DNA of 64,000 nt from Pantoea sp. Ap-967 (GCF_011752565.1 NZ_VWXK01000024.1:1-64000); one strand, 5' to 3'; numbered from the stretch's first letter, positions 35,826-45,560 are shown. The notes: generated from the sequence alone by a model not told the origin. Made by a program: numbers and translations.

Positions 35826-35846
35826 GCGCCTATGTCGCATAGGCGC
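35826..35846 (+). terminator. Intercistronic hairpin after the binding-protein gene
   Basis: GCGCCTATG-TCG-CATAGGCGC is a perfect 9-bp stem followed by TTCATTTC. Such hairpins often reduce expression of permease genes relative to the binding protein by partial termination or by protecting the upstream mRNA. Confidence 0.7.
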
Positions 35847-35871
35847 TTCATTTCACCAAGAGTTTTAGATC

Positions 35872-36600
35872 ATGATTGATAATTTATTAGAAGCTGTAGG
35901 CCTGCCAGGGCTTAGCATGCATGGCTTTGGGCCACTGCTACTGGTAGGCACCTGGATGACCGTCAAGCTATCAGTACTGTCCCTTGTGGTGAGCGTCATC
36001 TTGGGGCTAATTGGCGCGAGTGCCAAGCTTTCATCTGCATATGTACTCAGGCTGCCGGCGCAGCTGTACACCACTCTAATTCGTGGGGTGCCTGATCTTG
36101 TGCTGATGCTGTTGATCTTCTACAGCCTTCAGACCTGGCTAACCGAACTGACACAGTACCTTGGGTGGAGTTATGTTGAGATCGACCCATTTGCAGCGGG
36201 CGTAATAACGCTGGGCTTTATTTATGGCGCCTACTTCACTGAAACTTTTCGGGGAGCAATGCTGGCAGTTCCAAAAGGGCAGCGCGAAGCCGCGGTTGCT
36301 TATGGGCTGAATCGCTCTCAGCGTTTCTTTTTGATCACCTTTCCCCAAATGATGCGGTTTGCGCTTCCTGGTATCGGCAATAATTGGTTGGTTTTGCTGA
36401 AGGCGACTGCTTTGGTTTCCATTATTGGCCTTGCAGATTTGGTAAAAGCAGCCCAGGATGCCGGCAAAAGCACCTTTCAGTTGTTCTATTTCCTTGTGCT
36501 TGCGGCTCTTGTCTATCTGCTTATTACAACACTCTCAAACTACATATTGCGGCGACTAGCACGTAAATATTCTGCCGGCTCGCGTGAGGCTTTGCAATGA
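35872..36600 (+). CDS. Amino-acid ABC permease 1 (HisQ-like)
   Basis: The product has 242 residues and five to six helices. The family EAA loop is EAAVAYGLNRSQRFFLITFPQMMRFALPG, quoted here only by its ends. It overlaps the second permease by 4 bases. Confidence 0.9.
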   Translation: MIDNLLEAVGLPGLSMHGFGPLLLVGTWMTVKLSVLSLVVSVILGLIGASAKLSSAYVLRLPAQLYTTLIRGVPDLVLMLLIFYSLQTWLTELTQYLGWSYVEIDPFAAGVITLGFIYGAYFTETFRGAMLAVPKGQREAAVAYGLNRSQRFFLITFPQMMRFALPGIGNNWLVLLKATALVSIIGLADLVKAAQDAGKSTFQLFYFLVLAALVYLLITTLSNYILRRLARKYSAGSREALQ

Positions 36601-37307
36601 TTGAATTACTGCAGGAATATTGGAAGGCTTTCCTGTACACGGATGGAACAGAAATCACTGGTCTGGCCATGACACTATGGTTGCTGACGGCATCCATTGT
36701 CCTCGGCTTTTTAGGGGCCATTCCCCTGGCAATTGCAAGAGTTTCAGAACGAGCCTATATCCGCTGGCCCGTACAGTTCTATACATATTTGTTTAGAGGG
36801 ACGCCACTTTATATCCAGCTACTGATTTGCTATACCGGCATTTACAGCATTGCTGCAGTCCGATCCCAGCCTATGTTGGATGCGTTTTTTAGAGACGCGA
36901 TGAACTGCACCATCTTGGCCTTTGCACTCAATACGTGTGCCTACACGACTGAAATTTTTGCAGGTGCAATCAGAAATATTCCCTACGGTGAGCTCGAAGC
37001 GGCTAAAGCTTATGGGCTGAATGGTTGGAGGCTGAATGCGTTCGTGGTAGTGCCGTCTGCATTGAGGCGAGCGCTTCCGTACTACAGCAATGAAGTGATA
37101 CTGATGCTGCACTCTACTTCTGTAGCCTTCACCGCCACGATTCCTGATATTTTAAAAATTGCCCGTGATGCCAACTCAGAAACGTTCCTGACATTTCAGT
37201 CCTTTGGGATCGGAGCGCTGATTTACTTAGCTCTTTCATTTGCGTTAGTAGGGTTGTTCCGTTTGGCTGAGCGACGCTGGTTGTCGTTTCTAGGCCCTGT
37301 ACATTGA
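36597..37307 (+). CDS. Amino-acid ABC permease 2 (HisM-like)
   Basis: The product has 236 residues. The EAA loop begins GELEAAKAYGLNGWR. It forms the heterodimeric channel with permease 1. The ATPase gene starts 17 bases after its stop. Confidence 0.9.
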   Translation: MIELLQEYWKAFLYTDGTEITGLAMTLWLLTASIVLGFLGAIPLAIARVSERAYIRWPVQFYTYLFRGTPLYIQLLICYTGIYSIAAVRSQPMLDAFFRDAMNCTILAFALNTCAYTTEIFAGAIRNIPYGELEAAKAYGLNGWRLNAFVVVPSALRRALPYYSNEVILMLHSTSVAFTATIPDILKIARDANSETFLTFQSFGIGALIYLALSFALVGLFRLAERRWLSFLGPVH

Positions 37308-37324
37308 CTTTAGGATTGCCGCCG

Positions 37325-38152
37325 ATGACCAGTTTAATAACACCAAATAGCATTGAGCAGAGCCAGCGTATGCGCAAAAATCTTGAGTCAGGGTACAAGC
37401 TGACGGTTGAAAATCTGCACAAGAGCTACGGCGATCATCAGGTTCTCAAGGGCGTTTCGCTGAGGGCCAATAAAGGCGATGTCATTAGCCTCATTGGAGC
37501 CAGTGGCTCTGGGAAAAGTACATTTCTGCGCTGTATCAATTTCCTTGAAACTCCTACAGACGGTGCTATGACGCTTGATGGAAGAGAAATTCCGATGGTC
37601 AAGGACAAGCATGGACTTCGTGTAGCCCACGCTGCAGACCTCCAACGACTGCGCACACGTTTAGCGATGGTTTTCCAGCATTTCAATTTGTGGAGTCATT
37701 TAAGTGTTCTGGACAACATCACCTTGGCTCCCCAGCGAGTTCTCGGTGTAAAGAGGGCGGATGCGGAACAGGCAGCGCGTGAGTACCTGGATAAGGTGGG
37801 CCTACCCTCTCGAGTGGCATCGCAGTACCCGGGCTTCTTGTCTGGTGGTCAGCAGCAGCGCGTTGCAATCGCTCGGGCCTTGGCCATGGAGCCTGAGATA
37901 TTGCTCTTTGATGAACCAACGTCAGCTTTGGATCCAGAGCTGGTGGGGGAGGTGCTGAAGGTTCTCCAGGCGCTGGCAGAGGAAGGTCGAACCATGTTGA
38001 TGGTGACGCACGAGATGGCTTTTGCTAAGCAAGTATCCAGTCAGATTATCTTTTTGCACCAAGGGCTAGTCGAAGAGCAAGGTGGTGCAGATATCCTGAC
38101 AAACCCTCGAAGTGAGCGATTGCAGCAGTTCTTATCCAACGGTCTTAAATGA
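37325..38152 (+). CDS. Amino-acid ABC ATPase (HisP-like)
   Basis: The product has 275 residues. It has Walker A GASGSGKST, signature LSGGQQQR, Walker B LLFDEPTSALDPE and the H-loop VTHEMAFA. I chose ATG 37325; a TTG at 37304 would add seven residues overlapping permease 2. The N-terminal 25-residue extension before the ATPase fold is longer than usual. Confidence 0.92.
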   Translation: MTSLITPNSIEQSQRMRKNLESGYKLTVENLHKSYGDHQVLKGVSLRANKGDVISLIGASGSGKSTFLRCINFLETPTDGAMTLDGREIPMVKDKHGLRVAHAADLQRLRTRLAMVFQHFNLWSHLSVLDNITLAPQRVLGVKRADAEQAAREYLDKVGLPSRVASQYPGFLSGGQQQRVAIARALAMEPEILLFDEPTSALDPELVGEVLKVLQALAEEGRTMLMVTHEMAFAKQVSSQIIFLHQGLVEEQGGADILTNPRSERLQQFLSNGLK

Positions 38153-38223
38153 AAGCCAATGCTATACCTACAGGCCAATCGAATTAGATTGGCCTTTGTA
38201 TTTCGGCGATAAGGTGGTCGTCA

Positions 38224-40107
38224 ATGAAACTCATGTTCTCGCATAAGATTATAATCTCCGCTGCGTTAGTAGTAGCTACTTCTTTTACGATCTTCGCGGT
38301 GTATAACGACACGCTTCAACGTGATGCGTTGTACCGGGGGATTGAAGCTAAGCTTTCGGGGCTGAGTCAATCAACTGCCAGTGGCATTTCACAATGGATG
38401 TCTGGCAGGTTGCTTTTGCTCGATAGTTTGCAGGAATTATTGGCTTCATCTGAGGGGGCAGGCAAGCAGTTGGCCGTTCTTGATCAGTCGGTCTTGAAAT
38501 CAGTATTCGCATTTACGTACTTTGGAAAGTCTGATGGTGGCTTTTTGATACGTCCTCAAGATGAGATGCCTGCAGACTATGACCCGCGTACGCGCCCCTG
38601 GTACAAGTCAGCAGCAATAGAGAGCAGGACTGTGTTAACCGAGCCTTATCGGGATGATACGAACGGAAAGCTTATGCTTACTGTAGCATCTCCTGTGAAC
38701 GAAGGAGGCACTCTGCAGGGTGTTGTAGCGGGAGATCTACCACTTGATGCAGTTGAAAGGATCATAAATTCGGTAGAGCTCAAAGGCATGGGGTACGCAT
38801 TTCTGGTTGATGCCGATGGAAAAATCCTCGTTCACCCTGATCGCGAATTGCTAATGAAGCATTTTACCTCAGCCTATGCAGGGGGAAAGGAAGGATTCAG
38901 TAATGAACTCATGGAGGTTGAGCTGGCGGGTAAAAGTGAGTTGGTGATGTTTGCTGCAATTGAGGGGCTTCCTGCAGTGAAATGGTATGTGGGTCTTGCC
39001 TTAGATAAAGAAAAAGCTTTTCAGGAGCTATCAGGCTTTAGATTTGCAGCTGCCATAGCCACATCAGTTACCGTGGTCGCAACCATATTGCTGTTAGGAT
39101 TGATGATTTATTTGCTCATGCATCCTCTGCGACGAATGAGTGATGCAATGAAAGATGTTGCCAAAGGCGAGGGGGACTTAACAAAGCGCCTTGAAGTTAA
39201 GACTAGGGACGAGTTTGGCATTCTAGCTCAGGACTTCAACTTTTTTGTAAAGCGAATTCATGACTCAATTCGTGATGTTTCATCAGCAACTGAGTTGGTA
39301 TTTGCTGAAGTAAAGCAGGTCACCACTTCATCTGCGGGCTCCCTTTCAATGTCAGGTGAGCAAGCGCAGCGGACGGACAGCGTGGCCGCAGCGATTCATG
39401 AACTGGGGGCGGCAGCACAAGAAATCGCTCGCAACGCTGGCCATGCCTCGTTGCAAGCAGCAAAAGCACGGGGACAGTCACATGAGGGTCGGCAGGTGGT
39501 TGCAGGCACAATCGCCAAAATGAGCGACCTCTCTGACAACCTCCGACAAGCTTCAGGCAGCATCGAATCATTAAGCGATAGAACAGTAAGCATTGGGCGC
39601 ATCCTGGAAGTGATCAGGGGGATCTCTGAGCAGACAAATCTGCTTGCACTCAATGCGGCTATCGAAGCTGCCAGAGCCGGGGAAGCAGGGCGGGGTTTTG
39701 CGGTGGTTGCGGATGAAGTTCGTAGCCTGGCATATCGAACTCAGGCTTCGACCCAGGAGATTCATGGGATGATCGATGAGCTCCAGGCAGGAGCACGCGA
39801 GGCGGTGAGTCGGATGGAGGTAAGTGAGCAGCTCAGTGAGCAGGGTATGAGCGTGGCGAATGAAGCGGGTGCATGCCTTCATGTCATCAATGATCATGTT
39901 GGTGATATTGATGGTATGAACCAAGCCGTAGCTACTGCTACGGAGGAGCAATCCTGTGTCATCGAGTCCCTCAACGTGGACGTAGCCCAAATCAATAGCC
40001 TCAATGCTGAAAGCGTCAAAAATCTTCAGTCAACATTGAGTGCTTGCGAGAATCTGCAGTCCCAGGTCGAGCGTCTTAGGGGATTGGTCGGCTCATTCCG
40101 CACGTGA
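38224..40107 (+). CDS. Methyl-accepting chemotaxis receptor, dCache_1 amino-acid type
   Basis: The product has 627 residues: TM1 (about 8-27), a dCache_1 periplasmic domain, TM2 (about 275-300), HAMP, and a signalling domain with the hairpin tip around EQTNLLALNAAIEAARAGE. The ligand pocket matches the PctA-type amino-acid motif: Tyr119, Arg124, Trp126, Tyr127, Tyr142, Asp144 and Asp171 fall in the right order and spacing. It should therefore bind alpha-amino acids through their amino and carboxyl groups. It follows the amino-acid importer by 71 bases, so uptake and chemotaxis may target the same compound. Confidence 0.9.
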   Translation: MKLMFSHKIIISAALVVATSFTIFAVYNDTLQRDALYRGIEAKLSGLSQSTASGISQWMSGRLLLLDSLQELLASSEGAGKQLAVLDQSVLKSVFAFTYFGKSDGGFLIRPQDEMPADYDPRTRPWYKSAAIESRTVLTEPYRDDTNGKLMLTVASPVNEGGTLQGVVAGDLPLDAVERIINSVELKGMGYAFLVDADGKILVHPDRELLMKHFTSAYAGGKEGFSNELMEVELAGKSELVMFAAIEGLPAVKWYVGLALDKEKAFQELSGFRFAAAIATSVTVVATILLLGLMIYLLMHPLRRMSDAMKDVAKGEGDLTKRLEVKTRDEFGILAQDFNFFVKRIHDSIRDVSSATELVFAEVKQVTTSSAGSLSMSGEQAQRTDSVAAAIHELGAAAQEIARNAGHASLQAAKARGQSHEGRQVVAGTIAKMSDLSDNLRQASGSIESLSDRTVSIGRILEVIRGISEQTNLLALNAAIEAARAGEAGRGFAVVADEVRSLAYRTQASTQEIHGMIDELQAGAREAVSRMEVSEQLSEQGMSVANEAGACLHVINDHVGDIDGMNQAVATATEEQSCVIESLNVDVAQINSLNAESVKNLQSTLSACENLQSQVERLRGLVGSFRT

Positions 40108-40138
40108 ACCAAAGGCATTCGACGTGCTAGATACTGGA

Positions 40139-41017
40139 TCAGAAGCTCAGTCGTCGCAGCTCATCGCTCACGAACGAGATGAATTCGCGGACTCTTGCTG
40201 TATGCCGCAAGTCACGGTGCGTGAGAATCCATAGCCCGGTGGTGAACTGATCAAGGGCGTCTGAGCTAAGGCGGGTGAGCCCTGGAGTGTTGTCACCCAG
40301 GTAGCGGGGGAGAGGAACGATTCCCATCCCTGCTATCGCGGCTTGGCGCAGTGAGATCAATGAGTTTGCTTTTAAGATGATTGAACTGGCAGGGATCGTT
40401 GATTGAATCCATTTCGTGACTGCCATTTGGCTAAAGGTTAGGTCGGGTGAGATCCACTTATTGAAGGTAAGGGGATTGTTTCCATCAATCAGTCGGGAAA
40501 TTTCGTCACATGCGTACAGGGCAAAACGAACATCCGCCAGGTGCCTACCAATCAGTGACTCCATTGGGTTATCACCCGTCCTGATAGCGACATCAGCTTG
40601 TCGTTGAGATAGGTCGGTAACGTAATTTCCGGTTGATAGCTCAACAACAATCTTGGCATGCAAGGTGCTGAATTTTTCGAGAATTTCTGGAAGTATCGAG
40701 CCCATGATCGTATCGCATGTGGTGATACGGAGAGTGCCCTCTAACTTAAGATCCCGTCCTTCAAGCCTAAGTGACAGATCACTCACGGCTCCTCTCATTA
40801 TCTCAGCGGTGCGCAATAATTCTGCCCCTGCATCCGTCAATGTGTAACCCGTTGCGAGTCTGTTGAAAATTCGCAAACCATGAGAATGCTCAAATGTATT
40901 CACGCGCCGCAAGACGGTGGTGTGGTTGACATTAAGATGTCTTGCTGCTGCAGCAAACGATTCATGCTCGGCGACGGCAAGAATTAGCCGTAAATCATCC
41001 CAGTCCCAGTTGTGCAT
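40139..41017 (-). CDS. LysR-family regulator
   Basis: The product has 292 residues from the ATG giving MHNWDWDDLRLILAVAEHES. The HTH contains AAARHLNVNHTTVLRRV, typical of the subgroup that sits opposite DoxX or quinone-resistance genes. It diverges from the DoxX gene across 105 bp, its probable target. Confidence 0.87.
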   Translation of the reverse strand: MHNWDWDDLRLILAVAEHESFAAAARHLNVNHTTVLRRVNTFEHSHGLRIFNRLATGYTLTDAGAELLRTAEIMRGAVSDLSLRLEGRDLKLEGTLRITTCDTIMGSILPEILEKFSTLHAKIVVELSTGNYVTDLSQRQADVAIRTGDNPMESLIGRHLADVRFALYACDEISRLIDGNNPLTFNKWISPDLTFSQMAVTKWIQSTIPASSIILKANSLISLRQAAIAGMGIVPLPRYLGDNTPGLTRLSSDALDQFTTGLWILTHRDLRHTARVREFISFVSDELRRLSF

Positions 41018-41122
41018 TCTTGCAGTCCCGTTTAGTGAAAAAGCACATTGTTCCAAGCTTGGTTAGTCATCAAAATTAGAAGCAGGCAGGGCAATCAGCA
41101 CTGCGTACATAGAGGAAGAATT

Positions 41123-41551
41123 ATGACTGACTTCAGCCCTGCTTATATTGGTGGTGTTTGTCTTCGGCTCACTGCTGGTGTGGCACTGATTACCCATTCG
41201 CTTTATCTTAAGGTGTTTGTCTTTACGATGAGCGGAACCGTGACTTTCTTTGAGTCCATCGGGCTCCCAGGGTTTCTGGCTTGGGTAACACTCCTGGTGG
41301 AGATCATCACAGGCGTTATGCTTATCTTTAAGATTAAGCCACATATTGCTGCCGTTTCGGCGGTTCCAGTATTGCTTGGTGCAACCTGGGCGCATTCGGG
41401 CAATGGCTGGTTGTTTAGTAACACCGGTGGAGGATGGGAATACCCATTGTTCTGGACAATGACGTTGATTTCCATTGCGCTGACTGAGTGGCAGGCCAGT
41501 AAGGCACTAGTTACGGGTCAGTCAGAATCTTGTGTGCTGCCAAAAGTTTAA
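41123..41551 (+). CDS. DoxX-family membrane protein
   Basis: The product has 142 residues and four membrane helices. It has the family opening LRLTAGVALITHSLYLK and FFESIGLPGFLAWVTLLVEIITG, quoted by segment. AGAGGAAG precedes the ATG. DoxX proteins are linked to redox and quinone stress; exact activity unknown. Confidence 0.82.
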   Translation: MTDFSPAYIGGVCLRLTAGVALITHSLYLKVFVFTMSGTVTFFESIGLPGFLAWVTLLVEIITGVMLIFKIKPHIAAVSAVPVLLGATWAHSGNGWLFSNTGGGWEYPLFWTMTLISIALTEWQASKALVTGQSESCVLPKV

Positions 41552-41687
41552 ACCGATCTGTTGCCGTAAGTGATAAACTGATCTCGGACAACGTTAGGTG
41601 AAAGTTACACGTAAAGTCAATATGCCGACTGTCGTTCAGACAAGTATCAGACGATTGACCATGTTGTATAAGAGCCATTAATCAAAA

Positions 41688-41724
41688 ATCCCCGAGCTGC
41701 TGCAAACTGCAGGAGCTCGGGGAT
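41688..41724. terminator. Bidirectional Rho-independent terminator
   Basis: Stem ATCCCCGAGCT / AGCTCGGGGAT with a 15-nt loop, flanked by AAAAA on the left and CTTGTTTTTG on the right, ends the racemase gene on the minus strand and could end the DoxX transcript on the plus strand. Confidence 0.85.
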
Positions 41725-41748
41725 CTTGTTTTTGTGTTATGAGTGGTC

Positions 41749-42978
41749 TTATTTTTCTACCAAGACCTTGGGGTTTGAGTTCCCCCAAACGGTGTACAAA
41801 TCAGCTAGCAGTGCGCCGTTTATATCTTCCATTTCAATTTGTGTGATTTCTGCCTGACCCTGTTTGCCAAATAGCACTACTTCGTCCCCCTCTTTGATAT
41901 CAGGGAAATCTGTGACATCTATCATCAGGGTATTCATTGATACCTTGCCGACTACGGGAACGCGATGCCCATCTATAAGCACGAACCCTTTATTGGTAAA
42001 GGCTCGGCGATAGCCGTCGGAGTACCCGACTGGCAAGTTGGCCAGCTTCGAGTCGCGCTTTAACGTCAGTGTTCGATCGTAGCCAACCGTGTTTCCTGCA
42101 GGGTAAGGGTTAACTGACGCTACACGAGATTTGAATTCCATAACTCGTTTATATTCGGTATGGGACGGGACGGTGTCACCAAAAAGTGCGCCGCCGGGTC
42201 TTACCATATCCAGGCGAGCCTCAGGCACTTCAAGGGTGGCAAATGAGTTAGCAGTGTGCAGTGTGATCTTGCTTCTGTTGAGTTGCCCATTTTCAATGAG
42301 CCAAGCGGACTGCTGTTTGAAATCCTCTAAGCCCTTCATCACGTCTGCTCGATCCTCGACAGCATAATGAGTCATAATTGCCACAATTTCGAGGTTCTTA
42401 TCATGTGTAAGGCTCAAAGCATCTTGACGTCCTTGTTCGCTTTTGAGCTCGAACCCATTACGGCTCATTCCGCCTGCGTTAAGTGCGACGTGTATTTTAA
42501 GTTTTTTCCCCGTCTGTGCAGCAATGGCCCCAGCCTCTTTTGCTAATTGGGCATTCCCGATGAGCTCTTCAATATCGTACTTCAGTGCATCCTGAATTTC
42601 CCCGATTGATGCGGTTCGGACACGCACCAGCTCACCGGTGAACCCACTTTCACGCACCACTCGCGCCTCCTCGTTGCTCGCAACAGCAACGCAGGGTACG
42701 TGCATTGCAATAATTGAGGGCATCACCAGTCCGATACCGTGTCCGTAGGCGTCAGCCTTAAGAACCGCGCAAATTCTGGATTTCCCTTCCAAGGTAGACT
42801 GTAGGGTTCTTATGTTGTGCTCGAATGCAGATTTGTTAATTTCTACCCAGGCGTTGCTAGCTTGTATGGTTAGGTTGGTGCTGCCATTGTGAAGGCTGAG
42901 TGGCGGCGCTGCCCAGACAGGGGCTTGGCAAAAGGCAAAGCCTAAAGAAATAGCGAGAAGTGAACGACGGAATGGCAT
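41749..42978 (-). CDS. alr: Periplasmic broad-specificity amino-acid racemase (alanine-racemase fold)
   Basis: The product has 409 residues. A Sec signal peptide (about 1-23, AFCQAPVWA-AP) distinguishes it from cytoplasmic Alr. The PLP lysine is Lys74 in AVLKADAYGHG, the catalytic Tyr is in VGYDRTL, and SRNGFE is conserved. This matches the broad-specificity racemases of P. putida that interconvert Lys, Arg, Ala and other amino acids in the periplasm. Next to an Arg-type importer and a canavanine-type cluster it could supply or remove D-forms of basic amino acids. Confidence 0.9.
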   Translation of the reverse strand: MPFRRSLLAISLGFAFCQAPVWAAPPLSLHNGSTNLTIQASNAWVEINKSAFEHNIRTLQSTLEGKSRICAVLKADAYGHGIGLVMPSIIAMHVPCVAVASNEEARVVRESGFTGELVRVRTASIGEIQDALKYDIEELIGNAQLAKEAGAIAAQTGKKLKIHVALNAGGMSRNGFELKSEQGRQDALSLTHDKNLEIVAIMTHYAVEDRADVMKGLEDFKQQSAWLIENGQLNRSKITLHTANSFATLEVPEARLDMVRPGGALFGDTVPSHTEYKRVMEFKSRVASVNPYPAGNTVGYDRTLTLKRDSKLANLPVGYSDGYRRAFTNKGFVLIDGHRVPVVGKVSMNTLMIDVTDFPDIKEGDEVVLFGKQGQAEITQIEMEDINGALLADLYTVWGNSNPKVLVEK

Positions 42979-43305
42979 GTGAAGCTCTCCATGGGCGAAC
43001 TGCTTGGTCTTTCTTGTTGTTGTGCTGCCAGGTGCTGATCACGTTCAAGTACTACCTCCCTGTGAACCTCCTACTGCAGATTCAGTAGGAAAAATAGAAA
43101 GGCAGTTGATGAAGCTGCTCGTGCTTTCCTCGTTTTATCATTAATTAAAGGAGAAAGTGTAAAGGGATAGGTTATATTTTCTAATGAAGCTCTAATTTTA
43201 CTTACTCGAGTGGCACGGTGTGGGGCGTCCGCAGGCTCATGGTGTGTGGTGATAGCTTTCATTGTTCACGGTGGCTCGTGAGACTGATCGGATAGAAGAT
43301 GACTA
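42979..43305. other. 327-bp gap upstream of the racemase
   Basis: It has a CCTACTG-CAGATT-CAGTAGG hairpin near 43070-43089 and an A/T-rich stretch around 43100-43200 that probably holds promoters. No gene supported. Confidence 0.5.
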
Positions 43306-43943
43306 TTAATTTTTGAGATTTTTAGCTGATGCCAGCATGGCGACACCGATTTTTTGCTCGCCCAGCGCTATCAATGCAGACCCTGCCCCAATCATGTCAC
43401 TTGCTCCATCGTCTTGGTTAAGTTTGGATTTACCTACCAAGCTGGTGATTTCTATTTCGATCGAGACGATGTGGGATAACAGCTCACTTATATAGTCTTT
43501 CGGTGCATCTGACATCTTCCAGGGTCTATCCATTGACGCTTCATGGCGCTTTGTTAGTCGGGCTACCATTTTTCGCACATGGACTTCATCATCGTGAAAT
43601 TTTATACGGCCTTTTGCGTGGACAACCAAATAGTTCCATGTCGGCACTTGGCGCTCAGAGTCTTTTTACTCGGTAGCCAAGAGGGAGAGATGTAAGCGTT
43701 TCCCGCTTGGAATACAACTAGTATCTGATCCAGAGCGTTTATATCGTTTAGGAGAGGATTGTTCTTCGATATGTGAGCCATCAGCGTTCCCAGGTCACCC
43801 ATGTTTGGCTCCAGCTCGAATGGTAGATGGTTAGCGTCGAGTCCTGATTGTCCGTTGGAAACTAATGTTCCAAATGGATTTTCAATAATTAGTTTGTGCA
43901 GAATTTCCTTTCGACTTTCAATGAAATGACGTGGTAAGTACAT
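43306..43943 (-). pseudogene. paiB: paiB-like FMN-binding protein, frameshifted
   Basis: Two overlapping frames (43602-43943 and 43306-43647) together give one PaiB protein of about 210 residues. The first ends after YISPSWLPSK and the second continues with KDSERQVPTWNYLVVHAKG, where intact relatives read through. The break is at a run of five A in GTAAAAAG: adding one A restores the frame. It may be a true pseudogene, a switchable homopolymer or a sequencing error. PaiB proteins bind FMN and affect protease and sporulation genes in Bacillus. Confidence 0.8.
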
Positions 43944-44058
43944 GTCTACAATCTCTCATAAGAAATGTGTTGTTGGGGTGATCTGAGTTGGCATGCAGGG
44001 TGAGGCTCCGGGGCTCTGTAGACTTTCATGAGCCTGCGAATGATACTCACCAAAAGTC

Positions 44059-44958
44059 CTAATGCGGAAGCAAGCTTTTCATGGTGTATTTGCGAACGGC
44101 TGCAGTCAAGAGCTCCAGGTTCTTTGAGCTACAGCGCCATCGGTGCCAGTAGAGTGGAACATCCAGATAGTGATTTGGAGCAATATTAACTAGCGTTTTA
44201 CAGTCATTAAGTGTCGTGGCCAAAACCGCTGGTACCATCCCCCAACCTAATCCCCGTTCCAACGCTTCAAAATAACTGTGAAAGGTCGGAAGGTAGTTGA
44301 CGGGTGGGGCGAGATTTATGTTGAGAATTAATCTTATGAAAGAATGTTGAATTTCGTCTTTGTGGTTGAATGCTAGCATAGGCGCTTTAGAGAAAGTCTC
44401 TGTACTCAAGCCGTCAGTGAAATGCTTATTTTGAAAGCATCTTGACGCCAGTGCGATATAGCGCATTGTTCCGAGAGATTCAACCTGACAACCGGGTGCA
44501 GCAGTGGGGCTTCCACTCACAGCAGCGACTACATTGCCGTCTCGAAGTAAAGCCTGTGAGTGATCTTGGTCTTCGATGCGGATGTCAAAAGTTAGATTTG
44601 ACTGATTCTGAACCCATTCCACAACGTCTATGAACCAGGTATCAAGGGAGTCGGCGTTCACCGCGATGGGAATCGTGGTATGGTTCTGATACCCATTATC
44701 GAGAACGCCCAGGTCTTGGTTTAATTCCCTTTCAAGAAAATCGATCTGTTCGGTAAACTTCAACAGCCTAATTCCTGCTGGAGTAGCTTTGCAGGGCGAG
44801 GCTCGCATGATCAGTACCTGTCCGAGCCTGTCTTCTAACTGCTTGATTCTCTGGCTGATCGCAGAGGGAGTTATGTGCAGTTTTCTAGCCGCGCCCTCAA
44901 AGCTGCCCTCCCGAATCACTGATGAAAAAGCGGTAAGCTGCAAATTATCGATCTTCAT
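44059..44958 (-). CDS. ArgP/LysG-type LysR regulator
   Basis: The product has 299 residues. The HTH and following segment ITPSAISQRIKQLEDRLGQVL with PCKATPAGIRLLKF is the signature of the ArgP (IciA) / LysG subgroup, which senses Lys and Arg and controls LysE/ArgO exporters. In E. coli this gene was also found as a canavanine-sensitivity locus. No lysE lies beside it, so its targets may be the amino-acid genes on either side. Confidence 0.85.
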   Translation of the reverse strand: MKIDNLQLTAFSSVIREGSFEGAARKLHITPSAISQRIKQLEDRLGQVLIMRASPCKATPAGIRLLKFTEQIDFLERELNQDLGVLDNGYQNHTTIPIAVNADSLDTWFIDVVEWVQNQSNLTFDIRIEDQDHSQALLRDGNVVAAVSGSPTAAPGCQVESLGTMRYIALASRCFQNKHFTDGLSTETFSKAPMLAFNHKDEIQHSFIRLILNINLAPPVNYLPTFHSYFEALERGLGWGMVPAVLATTLNDCKTLVNIAPNHYLDVPLYWHRWRCSSKNLELLTAAVRKYTMKSLLPH

Positions 44959-45077
44959 AATCAGTATTCCGCTTTGCTTGTTGTTAGGGGCCGTACGTAA
45001 TTTGTCTTTATCTCAGCTTATACGTAGTGGGACATATAGTGGAGGTGCTGCGGTATGGCGCAGCACCGGAGCCTCAT

Positions 45078-45560
45078 TCAGCTCTTCAAGAATGTAGAGA
45101 AGTGATCGTGCCAGCCCTCTGCAGCGGCAAAGGGTAGTAGGCCGCTAACCATTCCACGGTGCAATAGGCCGTGGGATAAAACATGGCTCAACATTTCTGA
45201 TTTGTTCATGTTTCCAGGCTTACCATCTGCAAACACAAAAACTAGCCTTTCTTCCAGCTCGTCTTCAGTGGCCGCTTTGGTGTAGTTGACAAACCAATTG
45301 TTTGCTTCTGTGAATTTCACAGATAAGTCAGATAAGTGCTGTGGCTCCTCTGTAGTGGTTGAGTTACACGGCATGGCATTGCCGAGCAACCGCCCAATGA
45401 AAAGGTTGTCCACGATGTTGATGTGAGCGAGATGCCAGAGGGCTTCTGACAGGTTGGGTGCAGTGAATGTATTAGGCGACTCTGCCAAAATTTTGAACAA
45501 CTCGGATTCAGACCAAGCTTTGTATTGGAACAACGAGTGGAAAGCGCCTGCAGCAGTCAT
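45078..45560 (-). CDS. DinB-family protein
   Basis: The product has 160 residues. The four-helix DinB/YfiT-type plan is seen with an early His in ALWHLAHINIVDNLFIGRL and the late HVLSHGLLHRGMV, giving the three-His metal site. Some members are thiol or mycothiol-type S-transferases, others are of unknown activity. It diverges from the AsnC-led operon. Confidence 0.75.
   Translation of the reverse strand: MTAAGAFHSLFQYKAWSESELFKILAESPNTFTAPNLSEALWHLAHINIVDNLFIGRLLGNAMPCNSTTTEEPQHLSDLSVKFTEANNWFVNYTKAATEDELEERLVFVFADGKPGNMNKSEMLSHVLSHGLLHRGMVSGLLPFAAAEGWHDHFSTFLKS

Noticed and set aside
43640..43680. Programmed -1 frameshift in paiB at the A-run
   Set aside because: The base before AAA AAG in frame is T, so the X XXY YYZ heptamer is incomplete, and no downstream pseudoknot is evident. 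A simple one-base deletion explains it better.
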